In this document: positions 24,559 to 33,437 of the stretch, one piece after another | Position numbering within the stretch: position 1 is the first letter of the stretch | How the letters are laid out: each line of letters opens with the position of its first letter | NCBI RefSeq assembly: GCF_035590735.1 | Contig: NZ_CP141595.1 | Coordinates: 2,637,001-2,701,000, forward strand | DNA length: 64,000 nucleotides | Source of the DNA: Rossellomorea aquimaris | GTDB lineage: Bacteria > Bacillota > Bacilli > Bacillales > Bacillaceae_B | Reading direction: 5' to 3' | Notes under the pieces: model-generated | Told to the model about the DNA's origin: nothing | The model's input: only the letters and a program-made list of their open reading frames with translations | Databases searched by the model: none | Made by a program: the position numbers and the translations under genes

Positions 24559-25329
24559 TTAAGTGAATTTATTAATCACATCTTGCAGTTTGGATGAAAG
24601 ACGAGGGATATCCGACGTTCTAATTGTTAGTCTAACCATGGATTCGTCCATTTCAAGAGCTTCTGCTAAAAATCCACCTAACCCTCTTGCCCGTCGATCC
24701 ACTTCCAGAAGCAGATCCACTTGCTCTTCAGATTGATTCAGGAACATCACTTCAAGTTCATCTAATTTTCGTTGATATGGACCATTGACCGGTACGAATT
24801 CGAATTCCTGTATGAATGGATAGCGGCCTCTGTAGCGGCGGGGTGCCTGCTCACATTCAACCTTGCGAATCCTGAAGCCCAGTTCCTGAACAGATGTGAG
24901 CACCGCATTCGTCAATACATTCGGAATGATTTCAATATAATCTTTGTCTTTAGGGTCAACTGCATTTTTAATATCCAAGCCAGTGGCTACCCACACCCTT
25001 GTATTTCCATACGTGATTGGGGTTTCAAATGGTAAGGTAAAGGTAAAAGGAAACTCTTTCTTTTCATTTTCGCCGATGGTAAACGGTTCGGATATTTGTA
25101 CTTTTTGAATGGGAGCATAATCAGTATACTTTTTGTCATCTGATTCACGAATATATGTAGTAAAGAGAGTTAGATAGATAGAATCGATGTTTTGATCAGC
25201 ACTTCCTCCTGTAATTTCTACTATACCCTTTGCTGTTTCCCCTGCTTGATAGCTTGATTTTTCTAATTTTGTATCTACTGTAGCTGCTCCGATTCCTATT
25301 GAAGCAAACACTTTGTTGAAAAAAGACAT
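24559..25329 (-). CDS. spo0M: Sporulation-control protein Spo0M
   Basis: A 256-residue arrestin-fold protein of the Spo0M family: 'FFNKVFASIGIGAATVDTKLEKSSYQAGE' at the N-terminus, a repeated beta-sandwich, and 'GFLAEALEMDESMVRLTIR' at the C-terminus. In B. subtilis Spo0M affects sporulation initiation and cell shape. The length equals the family. Its start lies 17 nt after the stop of a protein-kinase gene, and a small basic-protein gene precedes that, making a three-gene unit. Confidence 0.92.
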   Translation of the reverse strand: MSFFNKVFASIGIGAATVDTKLEKSSYQAGETAKGIVEITGGSADQNIDSIYLTLFTTYIRESDDKKYTDYAPIQKVQISEPFTIGENEKKEFPFTFTLPFETPITYGNTRVWVATGLDIKNAVDPKDKDYIEIIPNVLTNAVLTSVQELGFRIRKVECEQAPRRYRGRYPFIQEFEFVPVNGPYQRKLDELEVMFLNQSEEQVDLLLEVDRRARGLGGFLAEALEMDESMVRLTIRTSDIPRLSSKLQDVINKFT

Positions 25330-25346
25330 ATGATTTTCCTCCTCGA

Positions 25347-26150
25347 TTATCGTTCTTGTAATGTGTCAATCACCCGGAATAATTCCTCCATAATCTCTTC
25401 AGCGTCCCTAAACCCTGAACCAATCTGCAGAAGTCTTCTGATCACCATCCTGGTATCATGATGAATGGCAAGTTCTTCTTCCCAGCTTCTCTCCTTTTTC
25501 ATCGTCGGCTCATAAGAAGAATACAATAAAAACAATAGAAAATGCCCGATTGCGTAGAAATCACTCTTCTTCGATTTATCCCTCATATAATCCTTATGTT
25601 CCCATGGGTTAGTCTCTGATGTTGCATTCAATTCACAAGCAAGACCAAAGTCTATTATTTGAAGCGTTCCACGATCCAGTAGAATATTAGGGATCCTTAA
25701 GTCTCTGTGAACGAATCCATTTTCATGGATCCATTGAACCAGGATAACCAATTGTGCAACTAACTTTAGTGATTCTACCTCTGAGTATGTTTTTCCTTCA
25801 TGAAAAATCAACTCCTCAAATGTTTGACCGTGCATTTTTTCCATAACGAAATAAGGAGTCTTCCTATACTCACCTGTTGTATAAACGGATGGAAACTGAG
25901 GATGGGATAAAGATTGAAGTGCATTCATTTCATTTTGAACATATTGGACGTGATTAGAAAATAACTTTTTGTAAGGGCGAATTCTTTTTAATATGGCTTC
26001 TTTTCCACTCGAGTGGTCGATGACCGAGTAAGTTGTACCATAGCTTCCTTTTCCGACAAATTGGATGATGTGGTAGCCATTGATGTTTTCCCCAGGTTTC
26101 CACGTCTGTTCAAAGCCATCGATCAGTCTGCGAAAAAGTGTGTGTAGCAT
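25347..26150 (-). CDS. Serine/threonine protein kinase-like protein
   Basis: A 267-residue soluble Hanks-type kinase domain without a membrane anchor. Motifs in order: glycine loop 'FVGKGSYGTTYSV', catalytic Lys in 'EAILKRI', catalytic loop HRDLRIPN (residues near 152-159) and 'IIDFGLACEL' (DFG). All catalytic residues are present, so activity is likely. It lacks the PASTA repeats of PrkC. Co-transcribed with spo0M and a small basic gene; Spo0M or the small protein could be a substrate (inference only). Confidence 0.88.
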   Translation of the reverse strand: MLHTLFRRLIDGFEQTWKPGENINGYHIIQFVGKGSYGTTYSVIDHSSGKEAILKRIRPYKKLFSNHVQYVQNEMNALQSLSHPQFPSVYTTGEYRKTPYFVMEKMHGQTFEELIFHEGKTYSEVESLKLVAQLVILVQWIHENGFVHRDLRIPNILLDRGTLQIIDFGLACELNATSETNPWEHKDYMRDKSKKSDFYAIGHFLLFLLYSSYEPTMKKERSWEEELAIHHDTRMVIRRLLQIGSGFRDAEEIMEELFRVIDTLQER

Positions 26151-26171
26151 ATCCCATTTCCTCTCATTCCA

Positions 26172-26336
26172 TCAACTGCTATAAAAGCTGGAAAAAAAGC
26201 TTTTACTTTTATGCTTCTTATAATGCTGATGTCCAAAATGTTTATGTTTAGGTGATTTATGCTTTCTCCACGCATCACTGGAGCTGTATCGATGATGTTT
26301 AGAACCCAACAGACTTTTAATGATTTTCCTTAACAT
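26172..26336 (-). CDS. Small His/Lys/Ser-rich basic protein
   Basis: A 54-residue protein with many Lys, His and Ser residues (SKHHRYSSSDAWRKHK, KHKHFGHQHYKKHKSK) and an FFSSFYSS end. GGGAGG precedes the ATG by 8 nt. It ends 21 nt before the kinase gene and probably starts the kinase-spo0M transcript. Such composition is seen in spore-coat or nucleic-acid-binding mini proteins; no family is recognised. Confidence 0.6.
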   Translation of the reverse strand: MLRKIIKSLLGSKHHRYSSSDAWRKHKSPKHKHFGHQHYKKHKSKSFFSSFYSS

Positions 26337-26441
26337 AAGCAATCCTCCCAAGAATGTTTCTTTTCCACTTGTATTACTATATACGTTTCATTCTGAAATT
26401 AGTTTCAAACATAAAAAAATATCTTAGTGGAGCGTGATCCC

Positions 26442-27533
26442 TTGATCTTTTCACCGTTTCAGAAGTTTTTAAACCTAATCAAGACCGGAAACAATGACCA
26501 TACGAGGCCGCTTCTTAAAGACGAATCTATTTGTGAACTTTATAATAAAGCAATTCAAGAGCCTTCTCCTATTGTTTATTTCCCTCAGGATCATGAATTG
26601 TATGAACGTATTGTGATGAAAGTAAGGGATGCTAATCTCAATAACGTAACAAGAACTGCATGTTACATTGATTTTTTCAAGAAACACCCTGAAATCCACT
26701 GGTCGTTTCTTGCTCATATGGTATCCAGGAATGCTGGCTACCATATGACTGACATTCGAAATAACCTGATTTCACACGTCTTGTCCAAAAAAGAGCAAAA
26801 CGCGTTTTTCTCATTTCTCGAGTTGTGTAACGCAGGCATTTTTCAAGATGCATATCCTCAACTATTACTATATGAACATTGGAAAAGAACGGGGCATTCT
26901 TCTTTTCATCTTCTACAAAAATTCAACGTTTCCATTTTCATGAAAAGTATATGGAATGACTTTCTTACAACGGGTAATAAACAAGTTTTAACCATAGGGC
27001 TTATCATGAATGAACAGCATATGATTCAAAAGAGAATATTAACAGGTATGAAGAAACCAATTGGAGTGGAAGAATGGCTTTTCCTGTTGCAGGATCGGTT
27101 AGAATTCACTTCTATTCTCTTCCCATATGGAAAACAATCCCCCTTCTCGCTTGCTGGGCTTTCTGTATCTCACTTTGAACAGGTTAAGCGCAGAATTCTG
27201 TTAGGTAAGAGGTTGTACGGAATTTTATTTCATCACTCTGTTTTTCCTACTGCATACTCATTTGCGATTCACCATTCCCACAGCGGATCGAGAGCGGATT
27301 ACTGGCCACACATTTATTCGAAAGAAAATAAAAAAACTCGTCTATATAGTCCCTCTTTATGTTCTGTTTGGGATAACATGCCTTCTTTCACACTCTCTCC
27401 GTCTGACTGGTTTACCGATCAGCCGATCGAAGTGATGGCACCTCTTATGACGTTGATGGTACCTGATCGTTTTTCTATGACAAAAAAGTGGAAAGCGTTG
27501 ACCTCATTTCTTGTGAATCTAAAGAGGGATTAA
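26442..27533 (+). CDS. DUF2515 family protein (YppC-like)
   Basis: A 363-residue soluble protein of the Bacillus DUF2515 family, of unknown function. Family-like stretches are 'NNVTRTACYIDFFKKHPEIHWSFLAHMVSRN' and 'FLELCNAGIFQDAYPQLLLYEHWK'. I choose TTG 26442 because GTGGAG lies 9 nt upstream; an in-frame GTG at 26427 also exists but has no ribosome-binding site. It diverges from the kinase-spo0M unit. Confidence 0.75.
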   Translation: MIFSPFQKFLNLIKTGNNDHTRPLLKDESICELYNKAIQEPSPIVYFPQDHELYERIVMKVRDANLNNVTRTACYIDFFKKHPEIHWSFLAHMVSRNAGYHMTDIRNNLISHVLSKKEQNAFFSFLELCNAGIFQDAYPQLLLYEHWKRTGHSSFHLLQKFNVSIFMKSIWNDFLTTGNKQVLTIGLIMNEQHMIQKRILTGMKKPIGVEEWLFLLQDRLEFTSILFPYGKQSPFSLAGLSVSHFEQVKRRILLGKRLYGILFHHSVFPTAYSFAIHHSHSGSRADYWPHIYSKENKKTRLYSPSLCSVWDNMPSFTLSPSDWFTDQPIEVMAPLMTLMVPDRFSMTKKWKALTSFLVNLKRD

Positions 27534-27542
27534 CTCAAAATA

Positions 27543-27590
27543 AAGTGCCTCCATGTTTTTCTGCAACCTGAAAAACATGACAGACACTTA
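27543..27590 (+). terminator. Hairpin after the DUF2515 gene
   Basis: CATGTTTTTC and GAAAAACATG form a perfect 10-bp stem, extended by AAGTG/CACTT. No U-run follows on the plus strand, so termination is likely but weak. Confidence 0.5.
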
Positions 27591-27660
27591 AGAGTTAATC
27601 CCCATTATATGAAAGGACATTCCTTACGATGTGATTTCCATTCCGATGGTTGAAAAGACC

Positions 27661-27837
27661 CTATACATCTTCTTCCCATTCTTCATCAATGATACATTTG
27701 GCAATCAGATACTCGAATGTGATATCCGCTATTTCTTCCAGCTCATCTTCTGACGGTACATATCCTCTTTGAACGAGTTCTTTCATGAAGAACTCGGCAA
27801 TTTCCTCGGTATCGATAAAGACTTCTATCTCCCGCAT
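27661..27837 (-). CDS. yozD: YozD-family small protein
   Basis: A 58-residue acidic protein, 'MREIEVFIDTEEIAEFFM' to 'EEWEEDV', matching YozD of Bacillus in length and neighbourhood (upstream of yodN). The function is unknown. AGGGGGCGATC before ATG 27837 sets the start. Confidence 0.75.
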   Translation of the reverse strand: MREIEVFIDTEEIAEFFMKELVQRGYVPSEDELEEIADITFEYLIAKCIIDEEWEEDV

Positions 27838-27961
27838 GTGATCGCCCCCTTTGATTCTCAATTTATGAAAGAATGCTTGCAGTTATGCTATGAGAAAAAA
27901 AGTTTTCATAAGACTTAATAGACAAGCATAGACTTTATCATCAAAGATAAGGAGCGATTCG

Positions 27962-28132
27962 ATGTTAAGCACATTTACTCAAAAAACGAAAACGATGTTT
28001 AAAGACTTAGAAAATGGTGAAGGGATGATTGTTGCAGGAATGCAGTGGATTCTTCGGATTGTATTGCTATCATTTTTAATCATAAGCGTTCCAGTCTTTC
28101 TGTATATCATGTGGCTTATTCCTTCTCTTTAA
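27962..28132 (+). CDS. Small single-pass membrane protein
   Basis: A 56-residue protein with a polar N-terminal third and one C-terminal membrane helix (about 29-54, 'ILRIVLLSFLIISVPVFLYIM'-like). AAGGAGCGATTCG precedes the ATG. Its 3' end overlaps the 3' end of the yodN-like gene on the other strand by 17 nt. No family recognised. Confidence 0.65.
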   Translation: MLSTFTQKTKTMFKDLENGEGMIVAGMQWILRIVLLSFLIISVPVFLYIMWLIPSL

Positions 28133-28775
28133 CAATAGATTGTGAGTTTGTATGGGTCCTCAATTGTTCTAACACATAGTCCATCTTATTCTTATATTTA
28201 ATATCTTGAAAGAGAAGATACAGGGTTTTGTAATCATTATAATGGTCCAGAAGCTGATCAATCCAACTTGGCTTTGGGCGAGCAGGTGAATGAAGCGATT
28301 TTATTTTCCCTTCTTTTTTCTGCGGAAAAACGAATCCGTATTTCTTAATAAAGGCCTCTGCTTGCTCTTCATCTGCAACTAAGGTGATTTCATCTTCGTC
28401 TGCTTCTAACCACTCACCATCTGTAATTCTCATTAACTCATAAATAACATCTTCCCAGGCATCGTCCTTATAGCGCCATATTTCCGTCCTGAATCCTACC
28501 ACCTTAAAGAGATCCTCTTCATACCCCTTGACAATAACGAGATCTCCAAATAGAAATTTATATTCAATATCGATCTGTTCCTGTTCAAAAATGTATCCAT
28601 CATAAGAATCAAGCAATTCTAATGCTTTCTCCTTGAAAAGCCCTTCGCTTTCGTTTACCTCATATAAAAACTCACCATCGAGCTTTTTAATATCCGTGAT
28701 TTTCCCGACAGTACCATAGATTGTTACGACTACCGTTTCTCCAACTCTGAATCTAGGCTCTTTTCGTTTCTTCAT
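28116..28775 (-). CDS. YodN-like protein
   Basis: A 219-residue soluble, acidic protein with two KOW/SH3-like beta segments ('RVGETVVVTIYGTVGKITDI' and 'FLFGDLVIVKGYEEDLFKVVGF'), then a helical tail. The position between yozD and yozE agrees with YodN of B. subtilis. The function is unknown. The start at 28775 follows GGTGAGGGGAGA. Confidence 0.72.
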   Translation of the reverse strand: MKKRKEPRFRVGETVVVTIYGTVGKITDIKKLDGEFLYEVNESEGLFKEKALELLDSYDGYIFEQEQIDIEYKFLFGDLVIVKGYEEDLFKVVGFRTEIWRYKDDAWEDVIYELMRITDGEWLEADEDEITLVADEEQAEAFIKKYGFVFPQKKEGKIKSLHSPARPKPSWIDQLLDHYNDYKTLYLLFQDIKYKNKMDYVLEQLRTHTNSQSIVKEKE

Positions 28776-28925
28776 TCTCCCCTCACCCTTAATCGCCTTT
28801 TTTATATGATATGCAATAACAACCATATCGGTATACACGAAATCCCTTACTCTCTTTTCTTTAGGGTAAGAAATATTTTTATGTGATGGCTTCTAAGGCA
28901 ACAACAAACTTTATGAAAAGATCTT

Positions 28926-28968
28926 TTTAAAAAAGGACCGACCTTTGTAAGAAACAAATGTCAGTCCG
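28926..28968 (-). terminator. Terminator of yozE
   Basis: GGACTGAC...GTCGGTCC arms with extra inner pairs and a TTTTTT tail on the minus strand. Confidence 0.85.
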
Positions 28969-28988
28969 GGGGCTTAATGTATTTACGA

Positions 28989-29213
28989 TTAATCCTTTTC
29001 TTCTAACTGATAATGGTCCCATGCCATATCGAAAATCGACATACTTTCAAGATAATGACCATTCATTTCAAGGTAAGAACTAATCTCATGGTATTGTTGT
29101 GATTGTTTAGGAAAGCTATGATCATCATAAGCTGAATTTGCGAACTGAGTTAATTCATCCTTGGCAGTAGGCTGCCTATATTTCATTAAATAATGATAAA
29201 AGGATTTTCTCAC
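28989..29213 (-). CDS. yozE: YozE family SAM-like protein
   Basis: A 74-residue protein of the YozE_SAM_like family: 'RKSFYHYLMKYRQPTAKDELTQFAN', 'DHSFPKQSQQYHEISSYLEMN'. The fold is a small helical sterile-alpha-motif-like bundle; the function is unknown. The start is GTG 29213, chosen because AGGTGG lies five nt upstream and because the length then equals the family. Confidence 0.85.
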   Translation of the reverse strand: MRKSFYHYLMKYRQPTAKDELTQFANSAYDDHSFPKQSQQYHEISSYLEMNGHYLESMSIFDMAWDHYQLEEKD

Positions 29214-29318
29214 CTGTTCCACCTACCCTTGTTGTTTCTTTTCTAAAAGGATAGCCGAAGAAGATGAATTCGTAAAGTGTTTGCGTTACGTGAGTGTTTT
29301 TTCCTGAATGACCCACGG

Positions 29319-29609
29319 TTAAAATCGAAAGTAATTTTTCTTTAGTAAACGGGGGAATTCCATTAAATCTGTGTAAGTGATCTCTTTATCGATTAATTTG
29401 GTGTCGATTAACATAAGCTGGTCTTCTATTTCATTGATGACCGCTTCTTCCTGATACTCCATTCCACAATGACTGCAGCTCATGCTGGGGACATTCGAGA
29501 TTTGAATCGCTCTTGTTCCATCAGGGAGCTCCCAATACACGTTCGATTGATCCTCATGAGCTGTCTCCTCTTCACACCATTCGCATACTTTTGCATTATT
29601 TTTATCCAT
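29319..29609 (-). CDS. yokU: YokU family zinc-finger protein
   Basis: A 96-residue protein with two CxxC knuckles, CEWC near residue 9-12 and CSHC near residue 45-48 (YgiT-type zinc finger). ATG 29609 overlaps the end of kamA by 8 nt, so the two are translationally coupled. YokU is found next to lysine 2,3-aminomutase in other Bacillus; its job is unknown. Confidence 0.82.
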   Translation of the reverse strand: MDKNNAKVCEWCEEETAHEDQSNVYWELPDGTRAIQISNVPSMSCSHCGMEYQEEAVINEIEDQLMLIDTKLIDKEITYTDLMEFPRLLKKNYFRF

Positions 29610-31029
29610 TGATGGTTTTTTCCTTATCATCATTTTTATCCTGTTCCATTTTCGATAGCATCGCTTTATGCTTCTTTTCTTTAAGCTGATCTCTCTTTCC
29701 TCTAAAGTCCTTAAGGGAATTGTGATCCGGATTTTCCTGATATTCCTTTCGACGTTCCAAACGCTTAAGTCCACCCGGGGTGAGGGAAGAATGTGTTTGA
29801 TTCATCAAGCCGGCAATTCCGATGGTAGGTTCTTTAATCTCTTCATCATGATACACTTCTTTAAAATAATCGTCTGCCCTGCCAGCTACGTATTCTTCAG
29901 GTTCCGGGTAGGTGGATATGACTCCTTCAAAATTACGGACGACCACTTTAGAAGCACTTTGAGAAATAAGGTAATTCGGTTGAAGGGAAATTTTCCCTCC
30001 ACCACCTGGGGCATCTAACACAAAGGTCGGTACGGCATAGCCGGATGTATGTCCCCTTAAGCCTTCGATAATCTCCAGTCCTTTGGATACAGGTGCGCGG
30101 AAGTGGCCGATTCCTTCAGATAAGTCGCATTGATAAATATAGTATGGACGTACGCGAATCTTTACAAGATCGTGCATAAGCTTTTTCATAATAGGTACAC
30201 TGTCGTTTATACCGGCGAGAATAACCGCTTGATTCCCTACAGGAACCCCTGCATTAACCAGCATCTCACACGCTTTCTTCGACTCTTCCGTAATTTCGAT
30301 CGATGTATTAAAGTGGGTATTCAACCACACCGGATGATATTTCTTCAAGATATTACACAGGTTCTCGGTAATCCGCTGTGGAAACACGACAGGCGCCCTC
30401 GTTCCAATCCGAATGATCTCGACATGTGGAATCTCCCTTAAATTCTTTAAGATGTATTCAAGAATCTGGTCATTAATCAGTAGACCATCCCCACCCGAAA
30501 GCAGTACGTCCCTTACACTGGGAGTATCACGGATATATTCAATGGCCGCATCAAGTTGCTTCTTTGGTACCCCCATTCCAATTTGTCCCGAAAACCTCCT
30601 TCTCGTACAATAACGGCAGTACATGGAGCATTGATTGGTAACGAGAAATAACACTCTGTCAGGATATCTGTGTGTCAATCCAGGAACAGGGGAATCTTCA
30701 TCTTCATGTAAAGGATCCTCCAGGTCATACTTCGTTTTATGAATTTCCTGACCGATCGGAACGGACTGCATCCGGATAGGACAGCGCGCGTCATCCTCAT
30801 TCATTAACCATGCATAATAAGGAGTAATATTAAGCGGGATCGTTTTAGTCGAAATCTTTACACCTTCCTCTTCATCCGGTGTCAGGTTTACCACTTTCTT
30901 TAAGTCATCAAGGGTCCTGATGGTGTTTGTCAGCTGCCATAACCAATTATTCCATTGCTCATCCGTTACGTCTTTCCAAAGCTCAATATCCTTCCAATCC
31001 CTTTTCGGTTTATAGAGATTCATTTTCAT
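29602..31029 (-). CDS. kamA: L-lysine 2,3-aminomutase
   Basis: A 475-residue radical SAM, PLP-dependent enzyme that converts L-lysine to L-beta-lysine. The [4Fe-4S] motif CxxxCxxC reads CSMYCRYC (with TRRRF following), the SAM region is 'VLLSGGDGLLIND', the PLP Lys is in 'LDAPGGGGKISLQPNY', and the C-terminus carries the dimer and B12-independent LAM_C region. It precedes yokU and follows ablB, as in B. subtilis (yodO). The product beta-lysine is acetylated by AblB for osmoprotection or handled by the yodTSRQ enzymes. Confidence 0.93.
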   Translation of the reverse strand: MKMNLYKPKRDWKDIELWKDVTDEQWNNWLWQLTNTIRTLDDLKKVVNLTPDEEEGVKISTKTIPLNITPYYAWLMNEDDARCPIRMQSVPIGQEIHKTKYDLEDPLHEDEDSPVPGLTHRYPDRVLFLVTNQCSMYCRYCTRRRFSGQIGMGVPKKQLDAAIEYIRDTPSVRDVLLSGGDGLLINDQILEYILKNLREIPHVEIIRIGTRAPVVFPQRITENLCNILKKYHPVWLNTHFNTSIEITEESKKACEMLVNAGVPVGNQAVILAGINDSVPIMKKLMHDLVKIRVRPYYIYQCDLSEGIGHFRAPVSKGLEIIEGLRGHTSGYAVPTFVLDAPGGGGKISLQPNYLISQSASKVVVRNFEGVISTYPEPEEYVAGRADDYFKEVYHDEEIKEPTIGIAGLMNQTHSSLTPGGLKRLERRKEYQENPDHNSLKDFRGKRDQLKEKKHKAMLSKMEQDKNDDKEKTING

Positions 31030-31120
31030 CTACTCCACCAACTTTCCAAAAGTATCTTTCCACCAGGAACTGAACTATACATTAGCCTATGAAATAAGAC
31101 CCCAATCGGTTTTCATCATT

Positions 31121-31954
31121 TTACAATACACTCAAATCTTTTTCCCAAATGTTCATATCTTCCATTTTGTCGAAGATGATGCAATTATTCGCCAGTCTTC
31201 CACCATATCGATATCCGAGCTGATGGAAGACCGCATTCATACCAAATGAAAGTGCCCTCGCAATCGTATAGGCACAGAAAATGTCGCGGTTAAGAAGTTC
31301 CTCCTCCAATTTTTGGATCAGATGCTTCATATACCCGCCCTTGCGAAAGGCAGAGCGTGTAGCACAATCCGTCAATTCGGCGTTCTTACAGGTTGTAGAC
31401 ACATCGGCTGAAGCAGCACTGATGATTCTTCCTTCCTCCTCGATATAAACAAAGATTGTCCCACTTTTCATTGACTCTTTCACATAATCGGGATTGTGCA
31501 ATGGTACAGGATATAGTTTAAATACTTCTTGATAAAGGTCGGCCAACTGACCTGCATGCTCTTCCGTAGCGACGGAAATCGGTTTAAAACCTTCACTTTC
31601 GTGCCTTCCGAGCTCCTGGACGGATTGAAGAATGGCATCCTCATCCCTCCAGTACGAGCTATTTCTTCTTTCATCTGTTAAAAACTTACTCATAAAAAAA
31701 GCTTTGTCCCCATTAAAGTAAGCGTTTACTCCCCCCTCCAAGATGAAACCTTTTTCGAAAAAAAAGAGAGATTGATCCCGTCTTGCTTTCACAATTACCT
31801 TTTCATAAAGATTGGCCTGAGTTTCTTTCTTCACATACTCCCACAATAATACCGGGTTCCCTCTAAACTCATCCACCCGCAGCCTTCTGTTATAGCCATC
31901 TTTATAAATGGCAGCTTCTATCTTCGGTTTTTTAATATATTCGTATGTTTGCAT
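31121..31954 (-). CDS. ablB: Putative beta-lysine N-acetyltransferase (YodP/AblB)
   Basis: A 277-residue protein with a C-terminal GNAT domain ('LADLYQEVFKLYPVPLHNPDYV', 'FVYIEEEGRIISAASADVS', 'SAFRKGGYMKHLIQKLEEEL', the last holding the acetyl-CoA loop). AblB makes N-epsilon-acetyl-beta-lysine, a compatible solute; in Bacillus it pairs with kamA. ATG 31954 is set by AAAGGGGC upstream. Kinship to kamA, 92 nt downstream, supports the role. A terminator separates it from yodQ. Confidence 0.85.
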   Translation of the reverse strand: MQTYEYIKKPKIEAAIYKDGYNRRLRVDEFRGNPVLLWEYVKKETQANLYEKVIVKARRDQSLFFFEKGFILEGGVNAYFNGDKAFFMSKFLTDERRNSSYWRDEDAILQSVQELGRHESEGFKPISVATEEHAGQLADLYQEVFKLYPVPLHNPDYVKESMKSGTIFVYIEEEGRIISAASADVSTTCKNAELTDCATRSAFRKGGYMKHLIQKLEEELLNRDIFCAYTIARALSFGMNAVFHQLGYRYGGRLANNCIIFDKMEDMNIWEKDLSVL

Positions 31955-32017
31955 TCTTATAAGCCCCTTTTTTACCAACATATGAAGTGATAAGGTAAGT
32001 TATGAAACAAACCACTA

Positions 32018-32062
32018 TAAAAAGGAACAACCTATGTCTTTAGTCATGAGAGTTGTTCCTTC
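32018..32062 (-). terminator. Terminator of the yodTSRQ unit
   Basis: AAGGAACAAC and GTTGTTCCTT form a perfect 10-bp stem with a 20-nt loop and a short T tail. It implies that ablB-kamA-yokU is transcribed separately from yodTSRQ, or is reached only by readthrough. Confidence 0.75.
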
Positions 32063-32160
32063 TGTGGATGGTATGAAGTTATAAGATTACATTGAAGCTG
32101 ACCAACGGTTTGTAAAAGGGTTAAATATCATTTATTACTCTATACCCATAAAGAGGAAAA

Positions 32161-33426
32161 TTATGACTCTTTATTACACCAATCCAAAATAAATAAGGAA
32201 AGTATTTCAGCAGTCTGGTAGATTTTATTCAATTCGATGAATTCGTTTGCGTCATGAGCCACTTCAGTTGTTCCGGGACCAAATACGACGACCGGAATAT
32301 TCCCTCCCTTTGATAGGATTCCACCATCCGTTCCCCAGGGAGAGGCTTCAATGATTGGAGTGGTTTGTAATACTTCATTGGCATGACAGCAAAGCTTTTC
32401 CACTAATTCATGGTCACAGGAGAGGTCACCAGGCTGCCATCTTCCACCAAACCATTCGATTTCCACAGGATGTTGATCAAACCATGAATCAACCATATTC
32501 ATTTTCAAGAGAGCATCTTCTACCTCTTTTTCTACTTGTTGTAAGGATTCCCATGGTCCAACCCCCACCCTTCCCTCAATGACAGCAAGATCAGGAACGG
32601 AGGATGGCCACTTCCCGCTTTCAATTCTCCCAATGTTAATGGGTAATGGAATGGGAATATTTCTATATAATGGATCGTCCACCTTCTTGTTTCTGGATGA
32701 TTCCAACTCTTGAAGAGTTTGAATGACGGTATAGGCTTTATCAATGGCGTTTACCCCTTCATACCTGGTGCCCCCATGTGCCGATTTCCCTTTTACTTTC
32801 AGGCGGAACCACATGGATCCCTGTTGCTTCGGAAAGATCTTCATGTTGGTAGGTTCGGGAATAATGGCAGCATCTGCTTTGTACCCTCTCACTAATGCGG
32901 CAAGGGTACCGGTTCCGCCACTTTCCTCCTCTATCACACTTTGAAAGAGGATATCACCTTTCAGCGGGATGTTTAACTCCTTCACAATTTCCAATGCAAG
33001 GAGTAAAGCAACAGATCCCCCCTTCATATCGGTGGACCCTCTTCCATAAAGCTTTCCATCTTCAATCACACCACCGTAAGGATCATATGTCCAATTCTCC
33101 CTGTCACCTTCTGGTACGACATCGATGTGTCCATTCAACAGGAGACTCCTGCCCCCACCTGTTCCTTTTAACACACCCACTACATTTGGGTTGCCTTCGA
33201 AGTTCTCACGATCACAACGATAAAAAGGATGATCCAACACATCCGATTCTTTCACTTCCCAAATGTCCAACTCCAAGCCAAGCTTCCTGCATTTCTCGAT
33301 GACAATCGCCTGTGCCTTAGATTCATTGCCCCTTACACTATCTTCCTGCACTAGCCTTTGCAGGAGCTTGATTGTACTTTTCTTTTTTTCTTCTATTATT
33401 TCCTTGATGAGACGGTGAGTTTCCAA
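32161..33426 (-). CDS. M20 family deacylase (YodQ-like)
   Basis: A 421-residue ArgE/DapE-type metallohydrolase. Zinc ligands and catalytic residues: 'LLNGHIDVVPEGD' (HxD), 'GRGSTDMKGG', 'SVIEEESGGTGTL' (EE pair) and 'SPWGTDGG' at the end of the catalytic domain; the dimerisation lid starts near 'KGKSAHGG'. YodQ is proposed to deacetylate an intermediate of N-acetyl-beta-lysine catabolism (inference from gene context). The start is TTG 33426 with AGGAGG seven nt upstream. Confidence 0.85.
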   Translation of the reverse strand: METHRLIKEIIEEKKKSTIKLLQRLVQEDSVRGNESKAQAIVIEKCRKLGLELDIWEVKESDVLDHPFYRCDRENFEGNPNVVGVLKGTGGGRSLLLNGHIDVVPEGDRENWTYDPYGGVIEDGKLYGRGSTDMKGGSVALLLALEIVKELNIPLKGDILFQSVIEEESGGTGTLAALVRGYKADAAIIPEPTNMKIFPKQQGSMWFRLKVKGKSAHGGTRYEGVNAIDKAYTVIQTLQELESSRNKKVDDPLYRNIPIPLPINIGRIESGKWPSSVPDLAVIEGRVGVGPWESLQQVEKEVEDALLKMNMVDSWFDQHPVEIEWFGGRWQPGDLSCDHELVEKLCCHANEVLQTTPIIEASPWGTDGGILSKGGNIPVVVFGPGTTEVAHDANEFIELNKIYQTAEILSLFILDWCNKES

Positions 33427-33437
33427 ATCAGTTCCTC

